A stretch of 26,169 bases of DNA. It comes from Gammaproteobacteria bacterium. Lineage in GTDB: Bacteria; Pseudomonadota; Gammaproteobacteria; Pseudomonadales; Azotimanducaceae. The position numbers and the translations under genes were made by a program. Every line of letters starts with the position of its first letter. Position 1 is the stretch's first letter. Below are positions 1 to 7,634 of the stretch, in pieces. Below the pieces are notes generated by a model. It had not been told where the DNA came from. It worked only from the letters and a program-made list of their open reading frames with translations, and did not search any database. The stretch covers positions 21,656 to 47,824 of the forward strand of contig PBAA01000001.1 in assembly GCA_002715785.1 (NCBI GenBank), given 5' to 3'.

Positions 1-306
1 CTTCCGTACGGCGTAAGGAAGATGGTTGAAATCGCGCGAGCACTCTGCCTTGGGCCACGATTAATTTTGCTCGATGAACCTTCTTCCGGCCTAAATCCAG
101 AGGAAACAGAGGACCTCTCGTTTTGGATAGAGGACATTAATGAGGAATTGGGCATTACCGTTGTGATGGTTGAGCACGATATGAATTTGGTGAACCAGGT
201 GTCTGACCGTGTTCTAGCGCTCACCGACGGCGCAGTCATTGCGGTGGGCACGCCAGTCGAGATTCAGAACCACCCCGACGTCTTGCGGGCATACCTGGGG
301 GATTAA
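1..306 (+). CDS. livG: Branched-chain amino acid-type ABC transporter ATP-binding protein LivG (C-terminal part, 5' cut by window)
   Basis: This is the last 101 residues of an ABC ATPase; its beginning lies left of the window. The open frame runs from base 1. It opens with the signature-motif region (LPYGVRKMVEIARAL, the LivG version of LSGGQ), then Walker B with the catalytic Glu (LILLDEPSSGLNPEE) and the H-loop His (VMVEHD), and ends with the usual LivG tail (GTPVEIQNHPDVLRAYLGD). The family energises HAAT importers of branched-chain amino acids, and also of amides, urea or aromatic and fatty acids. One base separates its TAA from the GTG of livF, so the two are co-transcribed. The permease genes livH and livM are presumably upstream. 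Substrate is not deducible from an ATPase; the acyl-CoA synthetase downstream suggests a carboxylic acid. Confidence 0.93.
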   Translation, partial: LPYGVRKMVEIARALCLGPRLILLDEPSSGLNPEETEDLSFWIEDINEELGITVVMVEHDMNLVNQVSDRVLALTDGAVIAVGTPVEIQNHPDVLRAYLGD

Positions 307-307
307 A

Positions 308-1078
308 GTGGCGTTGCTCGTACTACGGAATATCGAGACCTATTACGGACCCATCATGGCGATCCGAGGGGTGTCCCTGGATGTGGAATCGGGGACCATC
401 GTGACCATTCTCGGCGCCAACGGCGCGGGTAAAACTACGGTACTGAAAACGATTAGTGGCGCGATGGACCCTCAGAAGGGAAGCGTCGTCTTTGCCGACG
501 AAAACATAACGTCATGGGACCCGGACAGGGTCGCGAGGTTAGGCGTAGGACATGTACCGGAAGGACGTGAGGTGTTTCCATTTTTATCGGTCGAAGAAAA
601 TTTGCGAATGGGGGCCTTTACCAGACGAGATGGACAAAGCCCTATTCGTCGCGATCTCGACCTTGTCTACGATTATTTTCCTACGCTAGGCGACAATAAG
701 AGTTTGGCCGCTGGCTACTTATCTGGCGGTCAACAGCAAATGCTTGCGATAGGTCGCGCGCTGATGTTGCGACCAAGGCTTATGCTACTGGATGAACCGT
801 CGCTTGGATTGGCGCCAATGTTGGTTAAAGAAATTGCCGATATCGTGGTCCGGTTGAACAAAGAGCAGGGGGTTACCATGCTCCTAGTCGAACAAAACGC
901 GCGGGTGGCGCTTGAAATTTCGGATTATGGCTATGTCATGGAAGTCGGACGGATTGTGATGGAGGATACCTGCGAGCGTCTATCCGCGGCGACCGATATC
1001 CAAGAATTCTATCTGGGTATGAAGGACCAGGGGGTGCGCGGGCGCCGGCGATGGAAGCAGCGAAAAACTTGGCGATGA
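308..1078 (+). CDS. livF: Branched-chain amino acid-type ABC transporter ATP-binding protein LivF
   Basis: A complete 256-residue ABC ATPase of LivF type. It has Walker A at residues 36-44 (GANGAGKTT), the signature LSGGQQQ from about residue 138, Walker B with D162-E163 (LMLLDEPSLGLAP), and the H-loop position occupied by Gln (LLVEQNA), which is normal for LivF. The start is GTG at 308, preceded by GGGGG at 297-301 with a 6-base spacer. An upstream in-frame ATG at 239 lies inside livG and would add a tail not found in the family. The protein acts at the inner face of the cytoplasmic membrane as partner of LivG. Its TGA overlaps the ATG of the acyl-CoA synthetase (ATGA at 1075-1078), pointing to translational coupling. 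The C-terminus after LGMKDQG is short and Arg-rich, slightly longer than in typical LivF. Confidence 0.95.
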   Translation: MALLVLRNIETYYGPIMAIRGVSLDVESGTIVTILGANGAGKTTVLKTISGAMDPQKGSVVFADENITSWDPDRVARLGVGHVPEGREVFPFLSVEENLRMGAFTRRDGQSPIRRDLDLVYDYFPTLGDNKSLAAGYLSGGQQQMLAIGRALMLRPRLMLLDEPSLGLAPMLVKEIADIVVRLNKEQGVTMLLVEQNARVALEISDYGYVMEVGRIVMEDTCERLSAATDIQEFYLGMKDQGVRGRRRWKQRKTWR

Positions 1079-2904
1079 CTGACCAACAGACCACGATTGA
1101 CGACTGTACGACCGTTCCGCAGTTGTTCTGGAAGCGTGTTACCGAGAGCGCAACGAAAACGGTGATCCGAGAAAAAGACTTCGGCATATGGAATGAGTAC
1201 AGCTGGCACGAGTATGGGGATGTGGCAAGGCTAGTGGGTTTAGGATTGCTGTCTCTGGGTATGCGACGGGGCGACGTGTGTTCAATCGCTTCGGAAGTCA
1301 ATAAAGAATGGATGTTTGCGGATCTCGGCATCATTTGTGCCGGAGGAGTGACCAACGGTGTATACCCGACGGACGCGTCAAATCAAGTCGAATATCTCAT
1401 CACCGATAGCGCGACGCGGTTCTATTTTGCGGAAGACGAGGAACAGTTAGACAAAGTTCTTGAGATCCGTGAGAGCACGCCGTCGCTTGAAAAGGTGTTC
1501 ATTTTTGATATGGAAGGTCTTCGGCAATTGGACGATCCGATGTGTCTGTCGTTCGAGCAACTGCTTGAGCTAGGTCGTGACTATGCGCGAGCGAATCCGG
1601 ACCGATGGCGCGCTGAAATTGAGGCCGCAAATCCAGACGATTTGATGGTCCTAACTTACACGTCGGGGACAACCGGACCGCCCAAAGGCGCCATGATCAC
1701 GCAGCAGAACATGATGTTCATGATGCAATGTTTGCAAGGTTGTTACGGCATCCATTCCGACGACGAACAACTCGGATTTTTGCCGCTAGCTCATGTCGCG
1801 GGCCGTATGTTCTATACATTTTCACTGATCGAATCGCGCGCGGTGATCAACCTCGTTGAGAGTCCCGAGACGGTGGTTCGGGATTTGCAGGAAGTTGAAC
1901 CAACGATCCATTTTGCGGTCCCCAGGGTTTGGGAAAAGCAGTTTTCGACCGTGGCGATAAAGTTAAAAGAGGCCACCTGGCTCGGTCGCGCAGCCTACGA
2001 GATAGGACTAAAGATAGGGCAAAAGCGAGCGGCGTACTTGAAAACGTTGACCCGTGTACCGCTTCATCTGAAATGCGCGTTCTTCCTTTTCGATAACCTA
2101 GTTTTTCGGAATATCCGACGAGCACTTGGCATCGATAAATGCCGCTGGCTCTCCACAGCGGCCGCTCCAATCGCTCCGGATTTAATCGACTGGTATTGGT
2201 CGATTGGTAAGCCGATGTACGAGGTATACGGCCAAACCGAATGCACAGGCATCGCGACCGCCAATCTAGTTGATGATTTCCGAATAGGGAGTGTTGGGAA
2301 GGCCGTTGACGATGTCGACGTTGTGCTTTCCGATGACAATGAAATCCTCATTCGAAGTCCCGGGGTTATCAAGGGTTATTGGAACAAAGCAGAAAAAACA
2401 GCTGAGACGATTCGACAAGGTTGGCTTCACACGGGTGACGTGGGCCGAATAGATGAGGATGGCTTCATCTACATTATCGATCGCATGAAAGACATTATTA
2501 TTACGGCCGGGGGCAAGAACATCACGCCTAGCGAGATCGAGAACCAGCTCAAGTTTTCGCCATACGTTACCGACGCCGTCGTAGTAGGAGATAAACGCCC
2601 ATACTTGACCTGCTTGGTCATGATTGATGACGAAAATGTGACCAAGTACGCGCAAGATCACGATGTGCCGTTCACCAACTATACGAGCCTGTGTCATACG
2701 CAAGAGGTTCAGGACCTGGTGCATGATGAGATTGAAAAGGTGAACGCGAAATTTGCGCGGGTCGAAACGATCAAGAAGTTTCGATTGATTGATCAGTTAT
2801 TAGATGCAGAGGATGACGAGCTGACGCCGACGCAAAAGCTCAAGCGAAAAGTGGTCAATGAGAAATATGCGGAGCTTATTGATGGCATGTACCAAGGGGG
2901 TTGA
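1075..2904 (+). CDS. Long-chain acyl-CoA synthetase (AMP-forming)
   Basis: A 609-residue adenylate-forming ligase that makes an acyl-CoA from a free acid, ATP and CoA. The P-loop is YTSGTTGPPKG at residues 195-205; the adenine-binding motif is YGQTE at 385-389; D455 lies in GWLHTGD; a hinge motif IIDRMKDIIITAGGKNITP follows. The length and the insertion in the middle fit the long-chain (FadD15/LACS-like) group, not short-chain synthetases. I chose ATG 1075 because it overlaps the livF stop by 4 bases; an in-frame ATG at 1051 would give a longer overlap and has no better ribosome site. The gene sits between livF and the binding protein, so the imported compound is probably its substrate. Similar liv-ligase clusters are known in Proteobacteria for aromatic and fatty acids; the exact acid here is unknown. 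Confidence 0.92.
   Translation: MTDQQTTIDDCTTVPQLFWKRVTESATKTVIREKDFGIWNEYSWHEYGDVARLVGLGLLSLGMRRGDVCSIASEVNKEWMFADLGIICAGGVTNGVYPTDASNQVEYLITDSATRFYFAEDEEQLDKVLEIRESTPSLEKVFIFDMEGLRQLDDPMCLSFEQLLELGRDYARANPDRWRAEIEAANPDDLMVLTYTSGTTGPPKGAMITQQNMMFMMQCLQGCYGIHSDDEQLGFLPLAHVAGRMFYTFSLIESRAVINLVESPETVVRDLQEVEPTIHFAVPRVWEKQFSTVAIKLKEATWLGRAAYEIGLKIGQKRAAYLKTLTRVPLHLKCAFFLFDNLVFRNIRRALGIDKCRWLSTAAAPIAPDLIDWYWSIGKPMYEVYGQTECTGIATANLVDDFRIGSVGKAVDDVDVVLSDDNEILIRSPGVIKGYWNKAEKTAETIRQGWLHTGDVGRIDEDGFIYIIDRMKDIIITAGGKNITPSEIENQLKFSPYVTDAVVVGDKRPYLTCLVMIDDENVTKYAQDHDVPFTNYTSLCHTQEVQDLVHDEIEKVNAKFARVETIKKFRLIDQLLDAEDDELTPTQKLKRKVVNEKYAELIDGMYQGG
2894..2900 (+). promoter_or_regulatory. Shine-Dalgarno site that fixes the start of the binding protein
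   Basis: AAGGGGG lies 6 bases upstream of ATG 2907, inside the last codons of the acyl-CoA synthetase gene. It favours ATG 2907 over the TTG at 2901, which it would nearly touch. Confidence 0.6.
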
Positions 2905-2906
2905 GG

Positions 2907-4103
2907 ATGAGTAGGTTGTTATTGCCGATTTCATGGCTAGGTTTGGCGTTGTTGACGGGCTGTGGAGACAGCGATTCGTCGGGCCAATCGGATTCACCAC
3001 GCGTTAACGGCGTGACGGATTCCGAGATTGTGATTGGCGCGCATACGGATCTGACGGGTCCTATCGCAATATGGGGCACCGGGATCGCGAACGGTGCGCG
3101 GATGCGATTTGACGAGGCGAACGATGCGGGAGGCATACATGGGCGCCAGATTCGATACATCTTAGAAGATGTTCAATATCAGGTACCTCGTGCGGTCTCG
3201 GCGGCCAACAAGCTGATCAACAAAGACAAGATTCTTGCGATGGTGATGGCGATTGGTACGCCGACCAACAATGCTGTCATGGTTCAACAATTCAAAGACG
3301 GGGTGCCGAACTTGTTTCCGGTGACGGGTGCGAGATCGATGGTGGAGCCGTTTCAGAAACTGATGTTTTCGCAGATGGGCGTGTACTACGAGGAAATGCG
3401 TGCGGCTGTTCGGTACTTTATAGAAGAGAAGGGGGCGACAACGCCGTGCGTCATTTATCAGGATACCGATTATGGTCAGGAAGTCCTTGACGGGGTAGAG
3501 GATCAAGCCACGCAGATGGGGATCGAGATTGCTGCACAATCGGCGCATCAACCGACTGAGAGTGAATTCACAGCAGCCATTATTCGTATGCGAGAGGCGA
3601 GTTGTGATTTGGTTCTCATGGGGACGGTACATCGGGACACCGTTCTGGTTTTGGAAGCTGCCCGTAAAGCAGGTTGGTCGGACGTAGCTTGGGTTGGCAA
3701 TGAGGCAGCCTACGGGCAGGTCATCGCTGATCAAGAGAGCGGTTCGGGCGAAGGCTACTATGCATTTGTACCCATGGCGCTTCGTTATGCCGACGAAGAG
3801 TTATCACCGCCCTTACGCGATTGGTTCAACCGGTATAAAGACCGTTACGACGTGTACCCGGGGCTTCCGGCAATGATTGGATACCGAGGTGCCGATCTCA
3901 CCGTGCGCGCGTTTGAAATTGCGGGCCGCGAATTAAATCGGGACAGTCTCATCGCTGCGCTTGAATCGATCGATGAATACGAAGATTTGTTCGGCTACCG
4001 TTTGCAATACGGACCCGATGACCACAAAGGCGTGGGTTCCTCTCTACTATCGCAAGTGCAAAACGGTCGCTGGGTTACGGTAGGTAAATCGATCTCGTAT
4101 TGA
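2907..4103 (+). CDS. ABC transporter substrate-binding lipoprotein (Liv/HAAT type)
   Basis: A 398-residue periplasmic binding protein of the Peripla_BP_6 / LivJ type. The first 19 residues form a lipoprotein signal (hydrophobic stretch, lipobox LTGC, Cys19), followed by a Ser/Asp-rich linker. The mature part opens with the family hallmark (VTDSEIVIGAHTDLTGPIA) and contains IHGRQIRYILEDVQYQ and a C-terminal half with GYRGADLTVRAFEIAG. ATG 2907 is chosen over the TTG at 2901 because AAGGGGG at 2894-2900 is spaced 6 bases from it and because this start gives a compact signal peptide. It begins 2 bases after the synthetase stop. As the ligand-recognition part of the transporter, it determines the substrate. 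HAAT binding proteins take amino acids, amides, aromatic acids and others, so the ligand is open. Confidence 0.93.
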   Translation: MSRLLLPISWLGLALLTGCGDSDSSGQSDSPRVNGVTDSEIVIGAHTDLTGPIAIWGTGIANGARMRFDEANDAGGIHGRQIRYILEDVQYQVPRAVSAANKLINKDKILAMVMAIGTPTNNAVMVQQFKDGVPNLFPVTGARSMVEPFQKLMFSQMGVYYEEMRAAVRYFIEEKGATTPCVIYQDTDYGQEVLDGVEDQATQMGIEIAAQSAHQPTESEFTAAIIRMREASCDLVLMGTVHRDTVLVLEAARKAGWSDVAWVGNEAAYGQVIADQESGSGEGYYAFVPMALRYADEELSPPLRDWFNRYKDRYDVYPGLPAMIGYRGADLTVRAFEIAGRELNRDSLIAALESIDEYEDLFGYRLQYGPDDHKGVGSSLLSQVQNGRWVTVGKSISY

Positions 4104-4129
4104 GGTCGATTCTGCCGAGTGGCTTGGGT

Positions 4130-4993
4130 TCAAAGAAAGCGCGTATAACCGTCCAAACGTCTTGATATGCCGTCACGTTCTTCGGGCGGTAGCCACAGGA
4201 TGATGCGTTCGACATCCATGTCTTTGAATTGGTTAATCAATACCGCGTCGGGCCGAGGCGCAAATACGTTGATGCTGATCGACTCCGGATCCCTGTCGGC
4301 CTCGCGAGCGAGTTCGTGCAACCGAACAATGCCACTGAGAACGTTCTCAGGATCGCGAGCTCGTGGTAGCCAACCGTCACAGTGCTTGATGACGCGCCGA
4401 AGGGTGTGATCTGTTTCGCCGCCTAAAACGATGGGTGGGTGGGGCCGTTGAATGGGCTTGGGCCACGACCAGATAGGATCGAAGCGGATATGTTCACCGC
4501 TGAAAGACGCTTCTTCGCGAGTCCAGATGGCTTTTAACGCGCCTATTTGTTCTTCTAGTTTTTGAAAGCGACGTGACCACTCAACGCCGTGATGTTCGGC
4601 TTCTTCACGATTCCAACCTCCGCCGACACCGAGGATCGCTCGACCCTGGGATAGCACATCGAGTGTGGCAACGGTTTTTGCTGTGGTGATGGTGTCGCGT
4701 TCGATCAACAGGGATATGCCGGTGGCAAGACGAATGCGTTCCGTCACGGTCGCGGCTGCTGCTAATGCAACAAAGGGATCGAGCGTGTGTGCATATTCCT
4801 TAGGAAGTTCGGCACCGCTGGCATACGGGGTTTTTCGACTTGCGGGTATATGCGTGTGTTCAGGCAGCCAGAGCGATTCGAAGCCGCGTTGTTCGATGTC
4901 TTGAGCCACGTCAACGACGCTGTGGCCGTATTCCGTCGCAAAATAAAAAATACCAATGGCCGTCACGTTTGTCTCTGAGGTGGTTTTTTCCAC
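4130..4993 (-). CDS. LLM-class flavin/F420-dependent oxidoreductase
   Basis: A 287-residue luciferase-like (LLM) TIM-barrel oxidoreductase of the F420-type subgroup (TIGR03619-like). Visible hallmarks are the N-terminal strand IGIFYFATEYG, the ESLWLPEHTHIP segment, the ATGISLLIERDTITTAKTVATLD core, GRAILGVGGGWNREE, and PPIVLGGETDHTLRRV. Such enzymes use reduced FMN or F420 for hydride transfer or monooxygenation; the substrate cannot be told. The annotated start is GTG at 4993; a second in-frame GTG at 4966 sits immediately before the conserved first strand, and neither has a clear ribosome site. It converges with the binding protein gene (26-base gap) and diverges from the P450 gene across only 24 bases, so its promoter must overlap a coding region or the true start is internal. 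Confidence 0.85.
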   Translation of the reverse strand: MEKTTSETNVTAIGIFYFATEYGHSVVDVAQDIEQRGFESLWLPEHTHIPASRKTPYASGAELPKEYAHTLDPFVALAAAATVTERIRLATGISLLIERDTITTAKTVATLDVLSQGRAILGVGGGWNREEAEHHGVEWSRRFQKLEEQIGALKAIWTREEASFSGEHIRFDPIWSWPKPIQRPHPPIVLGGETDHTLRRVIKHCDGWLPRARDPENVLSGIVRLHELAREADRDPESISINVFAPRPDAVLINQFKDMDVERIILWLPPEERDGISRRLDGYTRFL

Positions 4994-5017
4994 GAGACTA
5001 CCAGAGGTAGATGAGGC

Positions 5018-6253
5018 ATGGTTCGCTCAACGCTTGAACGATTTAGGTCATCACAAGCACCCATGCGGCATCCACCGATGCATGTTTCATTTTTGGATCC
5101 TGAATTCCAGGCCAACCCCTTTGCAGCCTACCGGTGGCTTCGACAGCACGCGCCGGTTTACTGGGATGCGGAGGCGCCGGCTTGGTCTGACGAGAAGGGG
5201 GTCTGGGGAGTTACTAGTTATGACCATATCCGCACGGTGTCGCTGGATCAGCTGACTTATACATCGACGCAAGGTTCACGCATTGACGCTCCGCCGGTTC
5301 CCTCGATGATTAACCGTGACGAACCGGAACACCAGTTACGTCGAGGCATCATTCGAAAACGGTTCACTCCCCAATCCGTGCGTGCGCTCGAACCTTTTGT
5401 TCGTGAAGCGGCTCGAACATTGATATCGAGTGCGGGGGCGGAATTTGATTTCGTTGAAGCGATTGCTAAGCCGCTCCCGATGATGGTCATCGGCCAGTTG
5501 CTTGGCGTCCCAGAAGCTGACTACGGAAAATTACTCGATTGGTCCGATTTGATTGCCACTGGAATGTCGAATCGAACCGCGAGTTTCGAGATCGAGGTGC
5601 GCGAGGCGGTCGACCAGTTTGATGACTACATCAGCGAATGGTACCGGCGTCGTCTGGCGGAGCCTGGTAACGATCTGCTATCGGCATTGGTGGTGGCGCG
5701 GCAGTCCGGACTGCTCATGGAACACAAAGATTTTCTACACGAAGCGTTGTTGCTGTTGGTGGGTGGGGATGAAACTACTCGGCACGTCGCGAGTGGCGGA
5801 CTTGATGCTTTGCTTACGAATCCGGACAGCATGTTGCGACTGCGCCGGGATCTCGGATTGTTGGACTCCACGATCGAAGAAATGTTGAGATGGGTATGCC
5901 CCGTAAAAAATATTAAGCGAACGGCAACGCGTGACGTGACTTTGGGTGATTGCGTTGTTCGAACCGGCGATAAGCTGTTGCTTCTCTATGAGTCCGGCAA
6001 CCGTGATGAGTCTGTTTTCGTTAATCCGGACCTCTTTGATATTGAGCGGTCTCCAAACCATCACCTCTCGTTTGGCGGCTTCGGTCGACACTACTGTCTT
6101 GGAGCGAATCTGGCGCGATTAGAGTTAAGCCTCTTATTCGAAGAATTACTAAAAGCAACAACGGTAATCGACCGCGGAAGCGAATTGCCAAGGACGCGTT
6201 GGGGTACATTTGTCCTCGGGCTGGAGTCACTTCCGATACGCGTGACGAGTTGA
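5018..6253 (+). CDS. Cytochrome P450, CYP142/CYP125-like
   Basis: A 411-residue soluble bacterial P450 that would insert one oxygen atom using a ferredoxin and reductase not present here. The I-helix motif is G249-G-D-E-T-T254; the ExxR pair is E288 and R291 in IEEMLRWVCPVKN; the haem ligand is C360 in SFGGFGRHYCLGANLAR. From memory, LLLLVGGDETTRHVASGG, the EEMLRW-PVKN segment and the terminal GLESLPI closely resemble mycobacterial CYP142, while FGG-G-HYC-GANLAR resembles CYP125; both hydroxylate the terminal carbon of sterol side chains. ATG 5018 follows AGAGG at 5003-5007; ATGs at 5063 and 5078 are possible. Substrate family (sterol, terpenoid or branched lipid) is an inference. Neighbours are a divergent LLM oxidoreductase and a convergent enolase-family gene. 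Confidence 0.93.
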   Translation: MVRSTLERFRSSQAPMRHPPMHVSFLDPEFQANPFAAYRWLRQHAPVYWDAEAPAWSDEKGVWGVTSYDHIRTVSLDQLTYTSTQGSRIDAPPVPSMINRDEPEHQLRRGIIRKRFTPQSVRALEPFVREAARTLISSAGAEFDFVEAIAKPLPMMVIGQLLGVPEADYGKLLDWSDLIATGMSNRTASFEIEVREAVDQFDDYISEWYRRRLAEPGNDLLSALVVARQSGLLMEHKDFLHEALLLLVGGDETTRHVASGGLDALLTNPDSMLRLRRDLGLLDSTIEEMLRWVCPVKNIKRTATRDVTLGDCVVRTGDKLLLLYESGNRDESVFVNPDLFDIERSPNHHLSFGGFGRHYCLGANLARLELSLLFEELLKATTVIDRGSELPRTRWGTFVLGLESLPIRVTS

Positions 6254-6280
6254 TGACGAACGGTACGACAACAAACGCCG

Positions 6281-7447
6281 TTATAGTGGGGGGTACTTTT
6301 CCAATAACGCTTCGTTGGGTTCGGTGCCCCAGCCAGGTCGATCAGGAACCTCGACGTGGCCGTCGTTAATACTCGGTGCGTGTGTGAAGATTTCGATGTC
6401 ACCGGCGAAACGATCGATATCAGTTTCCATGATCTTTAGGTTCGGGACCGCGGCACAGAAGTGGACGTTCATCATTGTTGCTAAGTGCCCGTAGTAATTG
6501 TGTGGGGCGATGTTGACCTGATAGGCGTCCGCGGCGGCTGCAATTTTGAGCGATTGCCAGATCCCAATCCAAACGGCGTCGATAATGGCGACATCCAACG
6601 CCTCTTGTTGAAAATACGGCAGAAATTCCACTAAACCGGTGAGCGATTCACAACCACTAATGGTGAACGGACTATGTTGACGGATTGTCGCCAACGCACC
6701 AGCGTGGGGTGTATCGATCTCAATCCAAAATAGATCGTGATCGCGTAAGGCGCGAAGTAGGGTCAGGTAGCCTTCAGTTCGGGCGTTAAAATTGAGATCC
6801 AGCAAGATGTCCATCTCTTGGCCAGCGCCCTCTCTGAAGGCGTGTAGGTAGTCCTGTAACCCCTGAATAACATTCCGTCTTGGCGTCCTTTCCGGTTCGG
6901 ACGGTCCGCCAAAACCTGGAGACCAACCGGCCAACCCGTTCGCTGTTTCTCGAAAAATATTGGTCTTCAGCGCGGTGAATCCGCGATCTGCGACCTCCGA
7001 TCCGAGCGCACGAACATCGTCAAGGGTTGCCACGGCTGGAGGGTAGATTTCCGGTCTGGCGATACGCCAGGTTCCGCAATGAGACCAATACACTCGCACC
7101 CGATCTCGTATTTTCCCCCCCAGCAACTCGTAACAGGGAATCCCTAGTTCTTTTGCCTTGAGATCGAGGATGGCGTTCTCGATGGCTCCGATGGCTCGCG
7201 GTAGGACGCCGACCAAGGATTGTCGGGATGCGGCTGCTAGTCGGGCGTAGATGGCCTCGTGGTTTTTGGCATCGTGGCCTATGACGAGATGCCCCAGTTG
7301 TTCGATGGCGGTGGTGACGCCGACAGACCGAAAACCATCGTCGTATTCACTCCAGCCGACGGCCCCGTCGACGGTTTCGATGCGAACGAAGTGGTAGTTT
7401 CGCCAACCGGCATTGCAATGACGCGTTTCAACGGTTTCGATTTGCAT
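6281..7447 (-). CDS. Mandelate racemase/muconate lactonizing enzyme family protein (enolase superfamily)
   Basis: A 388-residue enolase-superfamily protein that would abstract a proton alpha to a carboxylate, typically as a sugar-acid dehydratase or a racemase. An N-terminal capping domain (about 1-120) is followed by the barrel. Metal ligands are recognisable as D217 (LLDLNFN), E243 (WIEIDTPH) and E267 (GCESL), with the likely catalytic base H316 in NIAPHNYYGH. The second-strand lysine is K161 in TALKTN; the usual KxK motif reads K-T-N, so the second Lys position is Asn163. That leaves the His side as the base, as in some acid-sugar dehydratases. ATG 7447 has only a distant AAGG upstream. 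It converges with the P450 gene and diverges from the carboxylase gene. The specific substrate is unknown. Confidence 0.88.
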   Translation of the reverse strand: MQIETVETRHCNAGWRNYHFVRIETVDGAVGWSEYDDGFRSVGVTTAIEQLGHLVIGHDAKNHEAIYARLAAASRQSLVGVLPRAIGAIENAILDLKAKELGIPCYELLGGKIRDRVRVYWSHCGTWRIARPEIYPPAVATLDDVRALGSEVADRGFTALKTNIFRETANGLAGWSPGFGGPSEPERTPRRNVIQGLQDYLHAFREGAGQEMDILLDLNFNARTEGYLTLLRALRDHDLFWIEIDTPHAGALATIRQHSPFTISGCESLTGLVEFLPYFQQEALDVAIIDAVWIGIWQSLKIAAAADAYQVNIAPHNYYGHLATMMNVHFCAAVPNLKIMETDIDRFAGDIEIFTHAPSINDGHVEVPDRPGWGTEPNEALLEKYPPL

Positions 7448-7577
7448 GGTGAGTCGACTGCCTTGAGTCGTTATCGCTGTGGAGATAGATGAGCCTAAAC
7501 GATGTCACGCTGGAATGGGTGCACAACGGACTAAGAAAACTCGGATGGGCGTAATAATGATTGCTGAATACCTCGGA

Positions 7578-7604
7578 TTGTGGATTCTTTTTCCTTGTTA
7601 GAAT
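7578..7604 (+). promoter_or_regulatory. Possible sigma70-type promoter of the carboxylase gene
   Basis: In the 187-base divergent region between the enolase-family gene and the carboxylase gene, TTGTGG (7578-7583) is followed after 15 bases by TAGAAT (7599-7604), five of six matches to TATAAT. Transcription would start near 7611, about 24 bases before ATG 7635. The spacer is short, so this is a weak call; the rest of the region shows no other signal I can support. Confidence 0.25.
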
Positions 7605-7634
7605 CGGCAGTTCTTTGTGCGACGTAGAACGGAT

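Noticed and set aside
1051..1074. Earlier ATG (1051) for the acyl-CoA synthetase
   Set aside because: It would lengthen the overlap with livF to 28 bases and has no better ribosome site; the 4-base ATGA overlap at 1075 is the common arrangement.
4130..7447. Assignment to SAR202 Chloroflexi because of LLM and enolase-family genes
   Set aside because: These families are abundant there, but the GST, class I fumarase, MatB and Liv lipoprotein set fits Pseudomonadota better. No marker gene decides it.
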